Shown: positions 36,401 to 43,558 of the stretch, in pieces
Position numbering within the stretch: position 1 is the stretch's first letter
How the letters are laid out: each line of letters begins with the position of its first letter
Assembly: GCA_964383365.1 (NCBI GenBank)
Contig: CAYLHF010000004.1
Location: 74,406-138,405 of the forward strand
DNA length: 64,000 bases
Direction: 5' to 3'
Source: CAYLHF01 sp964383365
Lineage (GTDB): Bacteria > Bacteroidota > Rhodothermia > Rhodothermales > UBA10348
Notes under the pieces: generated by a model
Databases searched by the model: none
What the model was told of the DNA's origin: nothing
What the model saw: the letters and a program-made list of their open reading frames with translations, nothing else
Made by a program: the position numbers and the translations under genes

Positions 36401-36956
36401 TGCAGAACAACCTCCCTCGGATGATCGAAACGGTTACCGAGGCAACAGGCCGCAGCACTCATTCTGCGGGATCATTACCGACGTCCAGCGTCGAACCAAT
36501 AAGTCGGGGCGGCCATATGCATTCGCCCAGATAGAAGATTTTTCGGGACAGGCGGAGGTTGTCTGCTTCTCCAACACCTATGATCGGGCCCAGCAGTATC
36601 TGGTCGTAGAAGAGGTAGTCCTCGTCAAGGGTAGCGTCGACCAACGAGGCGGCTCCATAAAAATCCTGGCCAATGATGTTATTCCCATGTGGAAGGTCAG
36701 AAGTTCAATCGTCAAATCGCTCATCGTCCGAATCGACGCGGATTCGCTCTCTATGGACCAGGTTGAGGAGTTGGACAGGTTATTCGGATCGAGTCGGGGT
36801 AACTGTAAACTCTATTTTGACCTGCTCGCCCGAAGTGCTCCTCACCCGCAACGCCTGATGAGTCGGACCTGCGTCGTCGATCCCACTCCGGAGGTCATGA
36901 CCGGACTGTCGCGGATGTTCGGCAGACATGCGGTTATCGTCGAGGGTGAGAAGTGA
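33462..36956 (+). CDS. dnaE: DNA polymerase III subunit alpha
   Basis: Replicative polymerase catalytic subunit of the DnaE type, 1164 aa. The N-terminal PHP domain is visible (HCHTQFSLLDGAARI, ITDHGNLFG). The C-family polymerase active site has GPGRGSAAGSLVAFCL, MPDIDIDFDDRGRSRVIDYV (catalytic aspartates) and later FQFESSGMREWLRKL, VYQEQVMKMAQ, LLRRAMGKKK and GFNKSHSAAYSIVAYQTAYLK. The helix-hairpin-helix segment is around GLGAIKGLGSAAIESL and an OB-fold follows (CGIITDVQRRTNKSGRPYAFAQIED). Full-length and intact. GTG of yidD overlaps its TGA by 4 nt. Confidence 0.97.
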   Translation: MLQFCHLHCHTQFSLLDGAARINRLIGRAVELEMPAIAITDHGNLFGVPEFYTTATKAGIQPIIGCEFYITASSLADRSDRIRYHQVLLAKNEIGYSNLIKLSSRSFTEGYYYKPRINREILKAHSEGLIATTCCLQGEVLQTILKKGEAAARVVFEDYLDIFGDDYYVEIQNHNIPDQHTCNAVLLKWAKEYNVQIIATNDVHYVEQTDSAAQDVLLCLQTGKDLADPNRMRFENDQFYLKSASEMEHALRDLDTRDIATALANTAEIADKCSFSIPMGNLLMPHYPIPKEFGDDMDGYLRHLTYERARERFPELTTDITDRIDLELGIIRKMGYAGYFLIVQDFTTAARKLNVSVGPGRGSAAGSLVAFCLRITNVDPLKYDLLFERFLNPERISMPDIDIDFDDRGRSRVIDYVVQKYGRESVCQIITFGTMGARSVIRDVSRVLGIPLSEADRIAKMIPDGPKASLESAISDVPDFRRLVNDPDEQIRNLMHYARVLEGSARHTGVHAAGVIIAPGNVSDYVPVSIAKGKGGSEDVLMTQYDGKWVESFGLLKMDFLGLKTLTVLDDALALIKKNHDVEIDIDEIPLDDPDTFKMFQEARTVAIFQFESSGMREWLRKLQPTSIDDLIAMNALYRPGPMDNIPSYIARKHGQEEVEHLHPMLEPILKPTYGIPVYQEQVMKMAQVMGGYSLGGADLLRRAMGKKKEAEMIKHRSTFVAGAEKKGVEANTANEVYDLMAKFAGYGFNKSHSAAYSIVAYQTAYLKTHYPAEFMAAAMTNDMGDNKKLATVLDDARQCQLDLLPPDVNISEAHFGVEHGSIRFGLGAIKGLGSAAIESLVNARKKDGPFTSVFDLTQRVDTRLVSKKALECLARAGAFDVLGGHRAQYMEAVEKAVHYGQKVQADKAAGQNSLFGASGDGAATLEPGLPVVEPWTRTRILKEERDSVGFYVSGHPLEAFLPEIRAFTSAQISDAEKLLAEQPPSDDRNGYRGNRPQHSFCGIITDVQRRTNKSGRPYAFAQIEDFSGQAEVVCFSNTYDRAQQYLVVEEVVLVKGSVDQRGGSIKILANDVIPMWKVRSSIVKSLIVRIDADSLSMDQVEELDRLFGSSRGNCKLYFDLLARSAPHPQRLMSRTCVVDPTPEVMTGLSRMFGRHAVIVEGEK

Positions 36957-37291
36957 CAACCGAACGTCAACCGGATCGAGTTTGTGGAGAAGAGCGTGTG
37001 ATACGTGTGCTGATGAAGGGGGTGCGGCACCTGCCAAGAAACCTGGTCATCGGGCTGGTCCGACTGTATCAGCTCACCATCTCTCCGTATTTTCCGTCAT
37101 CGTGCCGCTTCACACCTACTTGCTCGGAATATGCTGTCGAGTCCCTGACCAGGTACGGAGTATTCCGAGGGAGTATTCTGGCCGTTCATCGTATTTTCCG
37201 ATGTCATCCCTGGGGAAAAACAGGATATGACCCTCCGGTATGGTACTCGGAACAATCGGATAAATCATCTCCAGACGAAGAAGCCGAATGA
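36953..37291 (+). CDS. yidD: Membrane protein insertion efficiency factor YidD
   Basis: A small membrane-associated protein that assists YidC-dependent membrane protein insertion. The conserved core LVRLYQLTISPYFPSSCRFTPTCSEYA, with its three cysteines and the following HPWGKTGYDPP motif, is intact. The GTG start at 36953 overlaps the dnaE stop (GTGA), giving 112 aa with a polar N-terminal extension. A later in-frame ATG at 37013 would give a more usual ~92 aa. YidD normally sits with rpmH/rnpA/yidC; a dnaE-yidD-moaB order is unusual to my knowledge. Its stop overlaps the moaB start. Confidence 0.9.
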   Translation: MTTERQPDRVCGEERVIRVLMKGVRHLPRNLVIGLVRLYQLTISPYFPSSCRFTPTCSEYAVESLTRYGVFRGSILAVHRIFRCHPWGKTGYDPPVWYSEQSDKSSPDEEAE

Positions 37292-37797
37292 GCAGCGACG
37301 AGCATCGAGAAAGCGCTTCAACGATCGTTGCACGATGTGCAGTCATTACGTGCAGCGATTCGAGAACAGCCGAAACAGACACGAGCGGGGCATACATCCG
37401 GGGAATTCTCCGGGGAAATGGCCACGATATTATCGAATCTGTAATTATTCCCGATGAACCGGCGCGTATCCGTTCCCGGGTCGAATCACTCGTCGACATG
37501 GACGCAAACGTCATTCTAATTAACGGCGGAACGGGTATCACCGCCCGGGATACTACATTCGATACGATTACTCAATTGCTCGACAAGCCGCTCCCCGGGT
37601 TCGGTGAGTTATTCAGAATGCTCTCTTTCGAAGAAATTGGAGCTGCGTCCATGCTCTCACGCGCGACTGCCGGCGTCATCGGATCGACGCTTCTATTCTC
37701 GATGCCGGGCTCGACACCCGCGGTCAGGCTGGCCATGGACCGGCTGATTATACCAGAACTTCGGCACCTGGTCCGGGAACTGAATCGAACCGCCTAA
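37288..37797 (+). CDS. moaB: Molybdenum cofactor biosynthesis protein MoaB/Mog family
   Basis: A 169-aa MoCF_biosynth-domain protein. Motifs: CAVITCSDSRTAETDTSGAYIR at the start, LINGGTGITARDTTFDTI (molybdopterin-binding GGTG), LSFEEIGAASMLSRATAGVIG and LFSMPGSTPAVRLAMD. Such proteins adenylylate or bind molybdopterin during Moco maturation; MoaB and Mog cannot be separated here. ATG overlaps the yidD stop by 4 nt, so dnaE-yidD-moaB is a tightly coupled run. No other moa/moe gene is in the window. Confidence 0.92.
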   Translation: MSSDEHRESASTIVARCAVITCSDSRTAETDTSGAYIRGILRGNGHDIIESVIIPDEPARIRSRVESLVDMDANVILINGGTGITARDTTFDTITQLLDKPLPGFGELFRMLSFEEIGAASMLSRATAGVIGSTLLFSMPGSTPAVRLAMDRLIIPELRHLVRELNRTA

Positions 37798-37840
37798 CGC
37801 TCGTTGGGACGGACGGTAGCCACCACATGTGGGACGATCC

Positions 37841-39061
37841 TTATTCGTAGCGAAGCGCGTCGATGGGGTTGAGCGCCGCCGCCTTCCGGGCCGGATAGAA
37901 GCCGAAGAAGATGCCCACGGCCGCCGAGAATACGATCGCGATCAACGTAGTTTCCGGAGAGACCTCGGTACTCCACCCCGTGAATGACGCAAGCAATAAA
38001 GATCCTGAAAATCCGATCCCGATTCCCAGCACGCCACCGAGAACACTCATGACGATACTCTCGATCAAGAACTGCGTCAAAACATCTCCTCCCCTCGCAC
38101 CAACGGCCATCCGGATTCCTATCTCGCGGGTTCGTTCGGTGACCGAAACCAACATGATGTTCATGATCCCTATTCCTCCAACCAGGAGCGAGATTGAGGC
38201 GATAGCCGCCAGGAGCAGTGTCATCACTTCCGTGGTTCCCTGCGCGGCGTCGGCAAGATCTGCCTGATTTCGAACGGTAAAATCATCATCCTGCCATTCG
38301 GCCAGTCCATGCGCCTCCCGCATGATCACGGCGATTTCTTCCTGGGCATCGACGATATCTCCCGGTGATGACGTACTCCCGAGAATCTGGGGAATGAAGT
38401 TGAATCCACTCAGTCGCGTTCTGACCGTCGTGTAGGGGGCAAGAATGACATCATCCTGATCGGTTCCGCTTGCAGTCTGACCTTTTTCCTCCAGGATTCC
38501 TATGATGATAAACGGGACATTTCTCAGACGAATCTTCTGACCGACAGGATCGCCGCCATTCGGAGCCAGCCGTTCGGCGACGGTCGCGCCCAGAACGCAA
38601 ACCTTTTTATTCCCCCGGATATCGGCCTGACTGAAGAATGACCCTGAGGCGACATCCCAATCCCTGATAGACTGATAATCCAGGTTTACCCCATTAATGG
38701 TGGTTCGCCAGTTTCCATCCGGGCCGACAACCTGGGTACGTGTGAACACAACGGGAGAGACGCCCGACAGAAGAACACTCTCTCTCTTGAGCATTTCTGC
38801 GTCCTCAATCTTCAGTCGATTGAAACTGCCGGCACCCCGGCTCACGCCACCGGAATTACTCGATCCCGCCGTGATCACAATCATATTCGTTCCAAGATTC
38901 TGAATCTGATCCTGAATTTGGCTACGTGCGCCCTCTCCAATTGCCACCATAACGATGACGGCACTGACACCGATGATAATTCCCAGCATCGTGAGAAGAG
39001 TCCGCATCTTGTTCTTGATGATGCTTTTCCCGGCAACACGGATGAGTCTCGCTGCGTTCAT
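37841..39061 (-). CDS. ABC transporter permease (MacB/FtsX type)
   Basis: A 406-aa permease with one N-terminal transmembrane helix (LLTMLGIIIGVSAVIVMVAIG), a large periplasmic MacB_PCD-like domain (residues ~45-270), and three C-terminal helices of the FtsX domain (containing ERTREIGIRMAVGARGGDVL and the final GIFFGFYPARKAAALNPIDAL). MacB-type exporters are tripartite pumps that work with a MacA-like adaptor and a TolC-like channel. Last gene of the ECF-sigma operon; 21 nt separate it from the ATPase gene. No TolC homologue is adjacent. Confidence 0.93.
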   Translation of the reverse strand: MNAARLIRVAGKSIIKNKMRTLLTMLGIIIGVSAVIVMVAIGEGARSQIQDQIQNLGTNMIVITAGSSNSGGVSRGAGSFNRLKIEDAEMLKRESVLLSGVSPVVFTRTQVVGPDGNWRTTINGVNLDYQSIRDWDVASGSFFSQADIRGNKKVCVLGATVAERLAPNGGDPVGQKIRLRNVPFIIIGILEEKGQTASGTDQDDVILAPYTTVRTRLSGFNFIPQILGSTSSPGDIVDAQEEIAVIMREAHGLAEWQDDDFTVRNQADLADAAQGTTEVMTLLLAAIASISLLVGGIGIMNIMLVSVTERTREIGIRMAVGARGGDVLTQFLIESIVMSVLGGVLGIGIGFSGSLLLASFTGWSTEVSPETTLIAIVFSAAVGIFFGFYPARKAAALNPIDALRYE

Positions 39062-39082
39062 AGTAAAGCGTAATCTGTGTTG

Positions 39083-39853
39083 TCAGGCAGCGGCTTCCTG
39101 GTTCTCTTCTTCAGTCATATTCTTGAGATCGTCCCGCGCTGATCTCGGTTTCTGATGCTCGTCCCGGATAACGCGTCCATCACGGAGCTCGATGGTCCGC
39201 GATACGTAGGCCGCGACGTCGTGCTCATGCGTGACGAGAATGATCGTCATTCCCTGCGCATGCAAATTCTGAAACAGCTCCATCACTTCGATAGATGTGC
39301 GACTGTCCAGGTTTCCCGTCGGCTCGTCCGCCAGCAGAATCGCCGGTGACGTGACCAGACCTCGAGCAATGGCCACACGCTGCTGCTGCCCACCCGACAA
39401 TTCGTTGGGTTGGTGGTCCAAACGATCACCGAGACCCACTCTACCGAGGGCCTCTTCAGCGAGTTGTCTGGCATTCAGTTTCCGACCGGTTCGATCGTAG
39501 AGTAGCGGTAATTCGACATTTTCGACAGCCGTCGTTCTCGGGAGCAGATTGAATCCCTGAAATACGAATCCGATTTTTTGATTCCTGATGTCAGCGAGTC
39601 GATTTTTCCCGAGCCCATTGACCGCTATCCCGTCCAGGTGGTATGTACCGGACGTCGCCTGGTCCAGACATCCGACAATGTTCATCAGCGTGGATTTTCC
39701 GGAACCTGAGGCGCCCATGATCGCAACGAGCTCACCCGGCTGAACGCTGAAATCAATACCCCTGAGTGCATGCACCCGGGTCGATCCCATTACATACGTT
39801 TTTGTCAGCCCGACCGTCTCAATGACGGCCTGCGAATCATGGTTATCTGTCAT
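39083..39853 (-). CDS. ABC transporter ATP-binding protein (MacB/LolD type)
   Basis: About 256 aa with Walker A GASGSGKST, Q-loop (IGFVFQGFNLLPR), signature LSGGQQQR, Walker B ILLADEPTGNLD and the H-switch VTHEHD. The family is the MacB/LolD-like 'mechanotransmission' group, and the separate permease gene makes this a split MacB. The ATG at 39853 is favoured over an ATG at 39862 by the amino-terminal fit; both are close. It lies 45 nt after the adaptor gene and carries a 35-residue polar tail beyond the usual end. Confidence 0.95.
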   Translation of the reverse strand: MTDNHDSQAVIETVGLTKTYVMGSTRVHALRGIDFSVQPGELVAIMGASGSGKSTLMNIVGCLDQATSGTYHLDGIAVNGLGKNRLADIRNQKIGFVFQGFNLLPRTTAVENVELPLLYDRTGRKLNARQLAEEALGRVGLGDRLDHQPNELSGGQQQRVAIARGLVTSPAILLADEPTGNLDSRTSIEVMELFQNLHAQGMTIILVTHEHDVAAYVSRTIELRDGRVIRDEHQKPRSARDDLKNMTEEENQEAAA

Positions 39854-39898
39854 ACGACCCACGGGTGCGGCGAAAATAAATACGGACCATCTTTCGAA

Positions 39899-41299
39899 TT
39901 AGAATCCACCCGGACGTCTTCTCGACGACTGGTTGGATTGGAACGGATTGGTCGAGACCGGATCTGAAGAACCGCTGGTGACGCCGGTAATAATCTCAAG
40001 ACCAACTTCCAGATTACGGCCTCGAATTTCTGTCGACTGACCGTCCGATATTCCGGTTCTGACGCGAGTAACGGTAGGAATTCCGTTCTCATCCAGGTAC
40101 CAGAGCATGGACCCGTTTGGTCGCCCTCCTCGGGGGCTGCCTTCGCCCGGGTTGCCTCCACTAAAACCGCCTTCGCCCAGGTTGCCTCCGCCAAAACCGC
40201 CTCCTCCGACACCACGCCCCGCGGAAGCGGTACGTCCACCAGCGTCCCGGGAGCGTCGCCCCTGATCGGAGTTGTCGGCTGCGGACCGCGTTCCGGGCTG
40301 CCTCCTGCGGAAATCACCCTCTTCGGATGCAGAATCCGATCGAGCTGCTCTTTGAGCTGAGAATCGCTCCCGAAGCGCCGCCATCATATCGTCGGTAGGC
40401 CGGAAGCGAAGTGCTGCATTCGGTACCATGAAAACGTCTTTAGCTTTCTCAATCAGAAAATCAACCGTTGCCGTCATGCCCGGGAGCAGGCGGTTGTCGC
40501 TGTTGTCAACATCGACGACCGCCGTGTACGTTACGACGTTTTCCTGAATGGCAGATTGGAGTCTCACCTGTCTGACGATTCCTGTAAACACAGCGTCATC
40601 ATACGCCTGCACCGTAAACCGAGCCGTTTGCCCCTCCTCTATGCTTCCGATATCACTCTCATCGACAGAGGCCAGAATCTGGAGCTGACTAAGATCGTTG
40701 GCGATCAGAAAGAGTTGGGGGGCGGAGAGGCTTGCCGCAACAGTCTGTCCCAGATCTACATTTCTTTCTATCACAACCCCGTCTATCGGCGAGTAAATCG
40801 TAGCATATGACAGGTTTCTCTCGGCCCGTTCCAGATTGACGTTAGCGGATTTCAGATTCGCTTCGGCGATATCGACATCATATCGAGCCTTGTTGATCTC
40901 GACCTTTGTAGAAAAGTTTTTCGCGTACAGATTGTTGATGCGCTCGAACTCGCTCTTGGCATAGTCTACCTGAGCTGTGTTCCGTTCCAGGTTTGCGCGT
41001 GCATCCCGGATGGCACTTACCAGCAGCGTCGTATCGATTTTTGCGATGAGTTGGCCTTTTCGCACCCGGTCATTGAAGTCGACATAGATACGATTTACTA
41101 TTCCGGAGACCTGAGTTCCAACTCTGACAGTCGTCACCGCCCGGAGGTTACCCGTGCTGGAAACGACGGCTTCGAGATCCCCCTTCGCGACTGTCACAAA
41201 CCGGTAACTCGGTCCGTTCCGTATCGTGTCTCGCGTGGTGTACCACACGGAAGTGGCGCCGAGTCCCAGCAGGGCGACCGCAAATAGTGCCTTTTTCAT
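39899..41299 (-). CDS. MacA/HlyD-like periplasmic adaptor with Gly-rich insert
   Basis: A 466-aa membrane-fusion protein: one N-terminal transmembrane anchor, lipoyl domain (VVSSTGNLRAVTTVRVGTQV ... NDRVRKGQLIAKIDT), alpha-helical hairpin (~residues 90-150), beta-barrel (VQILASVDESDIGSIEEGQTA-like) and membrane-proximal domain (MLWYLDENGIPTVTRVRTG). Between the latter two lies a disordered insert of about 70 residues, first Arg/Asp-rich and then Gly-rich with GGNLGEGGF / GGNPGEG repeats. The insert is absent from the usual MacA. It should link the inner-membrane ATPase/permease to an outer-membrane channel. Confidence 0.93.
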   Translation of the reverse strand: MKKALFAVALLGLGATSVWYTTRDTIRNGPSYRFVTVAKGDLEAVVSSTGNLRAVTTVRVGTQVSGIVNRIYVDFNDRVRKGQLIAKIDTTLLVSAIRDARANLERNTAQVDYAKSEFERINNLYAKNFSTKVEINKARYDVDIAEANLKSANVNLERAERNLSYATIYSPIDGVVIERNVDLGQTVAASLSAPQLFLIANDLSQLQILASVDESDIGSIEEGQTARFTVQAYDDAVFTGIVRQVRLQSAIQENVVTYTAVVDVDNSDNRLLPGMTATVDFLIEKAKDVFMVPNAALRFRPTDDMMAALRERFSAQRAARSDSASEEGDFRRRQPGTRSAADNSDQGRRSRDAGGRTASAGRGVGGGGFGGGNLGEGGFSGGNPGEGSPRGGRPNGSMLWYLDENGIPTVTRVRTGISDGQSTEIRGRNLEVGLEIITGVTSGSSDPVSTNPFQSNQSSRRRPGGF

Positions 41300-41327
41300 T
41301 TGGTATCCGGGTTGCTCTCCTGCTGGA

Positions 41328-41726
41328 TTACTTTTCTATTTTGAGGGTTTTCTGGGATCGGCGGGCAGATCTTCTGTTCTTCTTCGTCCATGCCTCAAGA
41401 AGATCGCTCTGCTCGAGTGTCAACACGTCAGAGAGTTCGGTACGCATCGAGTCGAACATCGCGCTTCTGAGCCGCGAGGCATCCCTGAATACCTGTTTCA
41501 GTTCAAACTCGAACGCCGTCGCAATGCTATCAATTTTCTGACTTTGCACGTCGTCCGTTGGAGAAACGACATCCTGAACGATCTGGCTCAACGTACCGCT
41601 GTTTCTTAGCGAATGCATTCGTTCAATGCGCTGATTATGTATGGCACTCCAGCCGAATCCACCCAGGAGTACACCCAGAATGAACGTACCCAGCAGTACC
41701 AGTACCGATTTCGATTTGGCATTCAT
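41328..41726 (-). CDS. Spy/CnrX-like periplasmic protein, membrane anchored
   Basis: A 132-aa protein with an N-terminal transmembrane helix (SVLVLLGTFILGVLLGGFGWSAI) and a mostly helical periplasmic domain. The ending LTLEQSDLLEAWTKKNRR resembles the LTxxQ helix of Spy/CpxP proteins and the metal-sensing CnrX/ZraP group. No clear metal-ligand cluster (one His after the helix, few Met) is visible, so metal binding is uncertain. Lies 5 nt after the anti-sigma-like gene and 28 nt before the adaptor gene. Confidence 0.65.
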   Translation of the reverse strand: MNAKSKSVLVLLGTFILGVLLGGFGWSAIHNQRIERMHSLRNSGTLSQIVQDVVSPTDDVQSQKIDSIATAFEFELKQVFRDASRLRSAMFDSMRTELSDVLTLEQSDLLEAWTKKNRRSARRSQKTLKIEK

Positions 41727-41731
41727 GATTT

Positions 41732-42118
41732 CTAACGCGATATGGATGCAATTTCATCGTCGTAGGCAGCCGCTAATGTCACGGGATGTAGACCAAGAAC
41801 GACTTCAGTGGCACTCCGCTCCGATTCGTCGAAATGAGACTGACGGGCGTTAAAGAAAGCCAGTATTAGCACGAGCGCCATACCCAGTAAAAAGGCCGGT
41901 CTGAACCATACCATCCGGATTCCAGACCAGAGATCTTCGAACCTCCAGGATGGAGATCGCCGTCGACGAACGGCCCGAATGATTCGTTCCGTCAGAATGG
42001 CTGGAATGACATCTTCATTCTCTCCGTCCACCATAGCAACGAGGTGCGTTTGTAGTTCGGATTTGAATCCGCTAGAATCTGCATCTGACTCGTTTCGTGT
42101 GGTCGTATCCTGATTCAT
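41732..42118 (-). CDS. Small single-pass membrane protein, anti-sigma-like
   Basis: A 128-aa protein: a ~75-residue cytoplasmic region (HLVAMVDGENEDVIPAILTERIIRAVRRRRS), one transmembrane helix (AFLLGMALVLILAFF) and a ~35-residue periplasmic tail. The ATGA overlap with the sigma-factor stop indicates translational coupling, which is the usual arrangement of an ECF sigma with its membrane anti-sigma. There is no zinc-binding HxxxCxxC motif, so it would be a non-ZAS type such as CnrY-like. Function is inferred from size, topology and position. Confidence 0.65.
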   Translation of the reverse strand: MNQDTTTRNESDADSSGFKSELQTHLVAMVDGENEDVIPAILTERIIRAVRRRRSPSWRFEDLWSGIRMVWFRPAFLLGMALVLILAFFNARQSHFDESERSATEVVLGLHPVTLAAAYDDEIASISR

Positions 42119-42828
42119 ACGTGTTCCCCTCTGTCAGCTGCTGTTATTGGGTCTGAGTGACGTTCCTCGGCTGATCGCCGTGATTCTGATGTGGACGAGA
42201 GCTGTTCTCGGAGCCTGACAACCGCTCGGTTCAGCCGCGAAAGGACCGTTCCGTATGGAACAGAGAGTACGTCCGATGTCTCCTGGGTGGAGAGACCGTT
42301 GACGAGCCTGAGAACGACAACTGACCGTTGATTCGGGCTCAGTTTATCGATGGCCGCACGGAGATCCCGCCACTGTTCATTCCGGATGACCCGACTGTCA
42401 GACGAGTCAGACGCCTGCGGGTGATTCTCTTCCCGATTGGCATCCCAGGGGACAAAAAATCTTCTTTTTCTTCTCCTGAGGCTATCCAGACATCGGTTTA
42501 TCGCGATCCTGGTGATAAAGGTTTTGAGAGCCGCATCCCGTCTGAATTTTGGAAGAGCAGCATATAATCGAACGAAAGTCTCCTGGACCACATCGTCAAC
42601 ATCCATGGCATCACCGAGCATACCGCGAACCGTCTTCAGGACGATCGGTTGGTACCGTTGAACGAGTATCCGGAATCCAGGCTCATCCCCTTGTATCGCC
42701 GCATCGATGAGCTCGAGGTCGGTAGAACGTACGGAGATCACACAATTGCGATCCGTTCGTAGCTCCGATGACCAACGATAATCAAGCGGTAACGGAAACG
42801 TGACGCTATGTTCGAGAACAAGACTCAT
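42115..42828 (-). CDS. ECF-type RNA polymerase sigma factor (sigma-70 family)
   Basis: About 237 aa. Region 2: RILVQRYQPIVLKTVRGMLGDA, then DVDDVVQETFVRLYAAL and FRRDAALKTFITRIAINRCLDSLRRRKRR. Region 4: KLSPNQRSVVVLRLVNGLSTQETSDVLSVPYGTVLSRLNRA, a typical helix-turn-helix. Its ATG (42828) lies beside an assembly gap whose flanks share 20 bases; collapsing 120 bp restores a 19-nt spacing to the upstream Spy-like gene. An in-frame GTG at 42741 would remove a ~29-residue leader with no sigma homology and is a fair alternative. Overlaps the next gene by 4 nt. Confidence 0.9.
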   Translation of the reverse strand: MSLVLEHSVTFPLPLDYRWSSELRTDRNCVISVRSTDLELIDAAIQGDEPGFRILVQRYQPIVLKTVRGMLGDAMDVDDVVQETFVRLYAALPKFRRDAALKTFITRIAINRCLDSLRRRKRRFFVPWDANREENHPQASDSSDSRVIRNEQWRDLRAAIDKLSPNQRSVVVLRLVNGLSTQETSDVLSVPYGTVLSRLNRAVVRLREQLSSTSESRRSAEERHSDPITAADRGEHV

Positions 42829-42832
42829 AGGA

Positions 42833-42932
42833 NNNNNNNNNNNNNNNNNNNNNNNNNNNNNNNNNNNNNNNNNNNNNNNNNNNNNNNNNNNNNNNNNNNN
42901 NNNNNNNNNNNNNNNNNNNNNNNNNNNNNNNN
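42833..42932. other. Assembly gap (100 N) with overlapping flanks
   Basis: Exactly 100 N. The 20 bases before it (42813-42832) equal the 20 after it (42933-42952), so the gap is probably an unmerged contig junction rather than missing sequence. Collapsing 120 bp leaves all coding frames intact. Confidence 0.88.
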
Positions 42933-42967
42933 CGAGAACAAGACTCATAGGATTCGATTTCCATCAC

Positions 42968-43345
42968 CTAATTCTGACGCCGGCCTCCCGAGCGTCTGCC
43001 CTGCTGCTGATACCTCAGCAACCTGGTCATCTGGTCTTCTGTCAACACCTCTTTGAGCGCTTCATTAGCTTTCTCTGTCTGCGCCTGCATCTTCTTTCGA
43101 ATCCCTTGCCGGTCTCCACCGTCCCGCATGGATCGAAATATTTCGACTTTCGCATCGGATGCATCTTTCATGATCTGGAGAAAGACCGGTTTCTGCTCGT
43201 CGGACAGGGCAAGTTTCTCTGCTATGTCAGCGATCTGCCTCTCCTGACGCTGCTGCATCTTTTCGGGAGTAAATCCGCCTCGTTGTGCGAATGCCGGCGT
43301 TGCGACCAGAATCAATATGGCTACAAGAATAATGGATCTTAACAT
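42968..43345 (-). CDS. Spy/CpxP-like periplasmic protein
   Basis: A 125-aa exported helical protein with a signal peptide (IILVAILILVATPAFAQ). The core FTPEKMQQRQERQIADIAEKLALSDEQKPVF, then LTEDQMTRLLRYQQ, is the LTxxQ repeat of the Spy/CpxP family. It is rich in Gln, Lys and Arg, with four or five Met. Such proteins are chaperones or metal-sensing partners of envelope-stress signalling. It is the first gene of the sigma/ABC operon, so sensing upstream of the sigma/anti-sigma pair is a natural hypothesis. A ~213-nt gap separates it from cysS in the opposite direction. Confidence 0.8.
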   Translation of the reverse strand: MLRSIILVAILILVATPAFAQRGGFTPEKMQQRQERQIADIAEKLALSDEQKPVFLQIMKDASDAKVEIFRSMRDGGDRQGIRKKMQAQTEKANEALKEVLTEDQMTRLLRYQQQGRRSGGRRQN

Positions 43346-43395
43346 TTCTTTGAATGCGTTCGTTATAGAGTGAGTATAAAGGGACCCGTAGTCTA

Positions 43396-43422
43396 TTGAC
43401 GAAACTTGAACGATTACATTCC
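43396..43422 (-). promoter_or_regulatory. Candidate ECF sigma promoter of the Spy-sigma-ABC operon
   Basis: On the minus strand, GGAATG (43417-43422), a 15-nt spacer and CGTCAA (43396-43401), about 50 nt before the first gene's start. The pair resembles the GGAAC...CGTC consensus of autoregulated ECF sigma factors. It was found by eye only. Confidence 0.4.
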
Positions 43423-43558
43423 ATTAGCCAATCGAAATCCAGCGGCCCGGAGGGATCTTATTCGTAAGTTCAGACATCGTATCTTCGCGCTGTACCCGTG
43501 TATTCTTCCATAGGTTACGTGTGTCGAATCATCCTGATTGATAAAGATTTCCGAGCAG

